A stretch of DNA of 64,000 nucleotides, from positions 1 to 64,000 of the forward strand of contig CALLJS010000012.1 in NCBI GenBank assembly GCA_938050045.1. The letters run 5' to 3'. Position 1 is the first letter of the stretch, and the number at the start of each line of letters is the position of its first letter. The position numbers were made by a program, and so were the translations under genes. The stretch is from an uncultured Sphingomonadaceae bacterium (GTDB lineage: Bacteria > Pseudomonadota > Alphaproteobacteria > Sphingomonadales > Sphingomonadaceae). This document shows positions 62,995 through 64,000 of this stretch, piece after piece. Under the pieces are notes generated by a model. That model did not search any database. It was not told where the DNA came from and saw nothing but the letters and a program-made list of their open reading frames with translations.

Positions 62995-63471
62995 TTATAG
63001 TCCAAGGTCGCTCAAACTAGGATGGTCATCAGGGCGTCGGCCAAGCGGCCAATGAAATAATCGTTCGGCCTTACTAATCGGTTTTTCATTGATAGAGGCA
63101 TGCCGATTTTCCATAAGACCATTATCATCAAACTGCCAATTTTCATTGCCATAGGCGCGAAACCAATTGCCGTTTTCATCATGATATTCATAGGCATAAC
63201 GCACAGCGATTCGATTATCAGTAAAGGCCCACAGCTCTTTGATAAGGCGATAGTCGCGCTCTTTTTGCCATTTGCGCGTCAAAAACTCTTCTATCGATTT
63301 GCGCCCTTGAAAAAATTCTACGCGGTTACGCCATTCACTTTCCAAAGAATAAGCCAAGGCAATTTTGGCAGGATCGCCTCCATTCCAGCCATCTTCAGCA
63401 AGACGTATTTTCTTTTCAGCCGCAACACGGTCAAATGGCGGTAGGGGCGGGCGCGCTATATCTGCTGACAT
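62995..63471 (-). CDS. DUF1348 (NTF2-like) protein
   Basis: A 158-residue protein of the DUF1348/COG3558 family: [85 protein letters not shown] and the ending [18 protein letters not shown]. The fold is a cystatin/NTF2-like cone with a pocket; function unknown. It follows the fusion protein in the same direction with an 84-base gap. Confidence 0.9.
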   Translation of the reverse strand: MSADIARPPLPPFDRVAAEKKIRLAEDGWNGGDPAKIALAYSLESEWRNRVEFFQGRKSIEEFLTRKWQKERDYRLIKELWAFTDNRIAVRYAYEYHDENGNWFRAYGNENWQFDDNGLMENRHASINEKPISKAERLFHWPLGRRPDDHPSLSDLGL

Positions 63472-63869
63472 GATAAAATCCTTTACAATATGTCATGGTA
63501 ATTTGCGCTCTATGGTAGATAGCTTATAATTTTTTGCAAATTATTAGATTAAATATAAAACTCATTATAGGGTATTTTAATAGCAATCAAAAGACGGTTA
63601 AAATCGGCAGCTTACAAAGGCTCGTAATTTTTGCCGCTGCTAAAGCAAAAATTTTGCTTCTGGCGCAGCTCTATAAGAGCATCGGATAATATCTGCACCG
63701 CCCATATCCTATCTTCTCGGTTTGGCCTTGCCGCTATTCCCGATTTGATAAGCCCCAATTTATATGTCTTTAATCTGATGAAAGGATAAAATCTATCGCA
63801 TAATAATATAAGGTAATTGCATAATTTTATAACAATTGTATAGCAATAATCTACAATAAGGAATCGTCT
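63472..63869. other. Intergenic region before kbl, nothing firm
   Basis: About 400 AT-rich bases. The minus-strand ORF 63612..63914 has a protein-like C-terminal half (GIAARPNREDRIWAVQILSDAL) that could be a relic of a lost gene, but I do not recognise it. A partial match to the TetR half-site (gattaaa, 63546-63552) is present but the other arm is poor. Confidence 0.4.
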
Positions 63870-64000
63870 ATGCCCCTTAATAGCGCTGCTTTTTATCATC
63901 ATATCGATCAACAATTAATCGACATAGAAGAGCAAGGCCTCACTAAACCCGAACGCATCATCACATCGGCCCAAGGCACGCAAATCACCGTCTCGCATGC
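63870..64000 (+). CDS. kbl: Glycine C-acetyltransferase (2-amino-3-ketobutyrate CoA ligase), 3' partial
   Basis: The first 43 codons (MPLNSAAFYHHIDQQLIDIE, EEQGLTKPERIITSAQG) match the N terminus of Kbl enzymes, including the conserved ERIITSAQ. Kbl is a PLP enzyme that splits 2-amino-3-ketobutyrate to glycine and acetyl-CoA in threonine degradation. The window ends here, so the catalytic part is not seen; a threonine dehydrogenase gene would be expected next. AAGGAA lies before the start. Confidence 0.78.
   Translation, partial: MPLNSAAFYHHIDQQLIDIEEQGLTKPERIITSAQGTQITVSH

Noticed and set aside
63536-63556. Fifth copy of the TetR-like repeat upstream of the DUF1348 gene
   Set aside because: One arm (ATTAAA) matches, but the other arm matches only about half its bases, within chance expectation for AT-rich DNA.
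63612-63914. Minus-strand ORF of 100 codons upstream of kbl
   Set aside because: It overlaps the kbl start and promoter; only its C-terminal half looks protein-like and no family is recognised, so it is mentioned but not called a gene.
1-64000. CRISPR arrays, rRNA genes, prophage structural genes
   Set aside because: No regularly spaced repeats, rRNA signatures or phage head/tail genes were seen anywhere in the window.

Overview
The window looks like a chromosome segment of a moderate-GC sphingomonad (Alphaproteobacteria, Sphingomonadales; perhaps a Sphingorhabdus-like lineage, which is inference). The clues are the gene order zinc-ribbon protein / ftsE-ftsX-ydcF-plsC / tyrA-hisC / metX-metW / mitofilin-like-hemD-hemC / tsaD-gpsA, sphingomonad-like protein sequences, and a typical alphaproteobacterial tRNA-Leu carrying an integrated element.

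Region 1 (1-17.6 kb) is the right part of an integrative and conjugative element. It holds a 5'-truncated relaxase, a hipB-hipA toxin-antitoxin pair on the opposite strand, and a tightly packed P-type (Trb/VirB) type IV secretion operon: traG coupling protein, ribbon-helix-helix protein, trbB, C, D, E, J, L, F, G, I. Three small accessory genes follow (DUF2274, DUF736, unknown). A convergent tyrosine recombinase ends next to a tRNA-Leu(GAG) gene that is the likely attachment site. The left end lies outside the window. trbL is split by a -1 frameshift.

Region 2 (17.8-30.4 kb) is core chromosome: a zinc-ribbon membrane protein, ftsEX, ydcF, plsC, tyrA, hisC, metX-metW, a mitofilin-like protein, hemD-hemC, and tsaD-gpsA. 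Several start/stop overlaps of the ATGA type mark operons.

Region 3 (30.4-41.5 kb) is a worn accessory stretch. It contains three unrelated fragments of IS1595-family (IS1016-like) transposases, a decayed nitrilase pseudogene, a truncated small lipoprotein ORF, a secreted thermonuclease, a Gly/Arg-rich lipoprotein, a cytochrome P450, a secreted isochorismatase-like hydrolase, an orphan PEP-CTERM protein, etfB-etfA and an FkbM methyltransferase.

Region 4 (41.5-63.5 kb) is a large catabolic cluster built around acyl-CoA chemistry: nitronate monooxygenase, a large/small acyl-CoA dehydrogenase pair, an alkylsulfatase-like metallo-hydrolase, two enoyl-CoA hydratases, acyl-CoA ligase, P450, aldehyde dehydrogenase, thiolase, SDR, TetR regulator, CaiB-type CoA transferase, TIGR03084 protein, serine hydrolase, a PNPOx-ferredoxin-reductase fusion and a DUF1348 protein. 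An AT-rich Fic gene interrupts it and an SDR pseudogene killed by a 17-bp triplication lies in it. The window ends inside kbl.

The most interesting signal I found is an 18-bp inverted repeat (about TTTAATCG-NN-CGATTAAA). It sits just upstream of three operons of region 4 and of the P450 at 33.2 kb. I propose these sites and the cluster's TetR protein form one regulon for degrading an unidentified hydrophobic, perhaps terpenoid/steroid-like or sulfate-ester, substrate.
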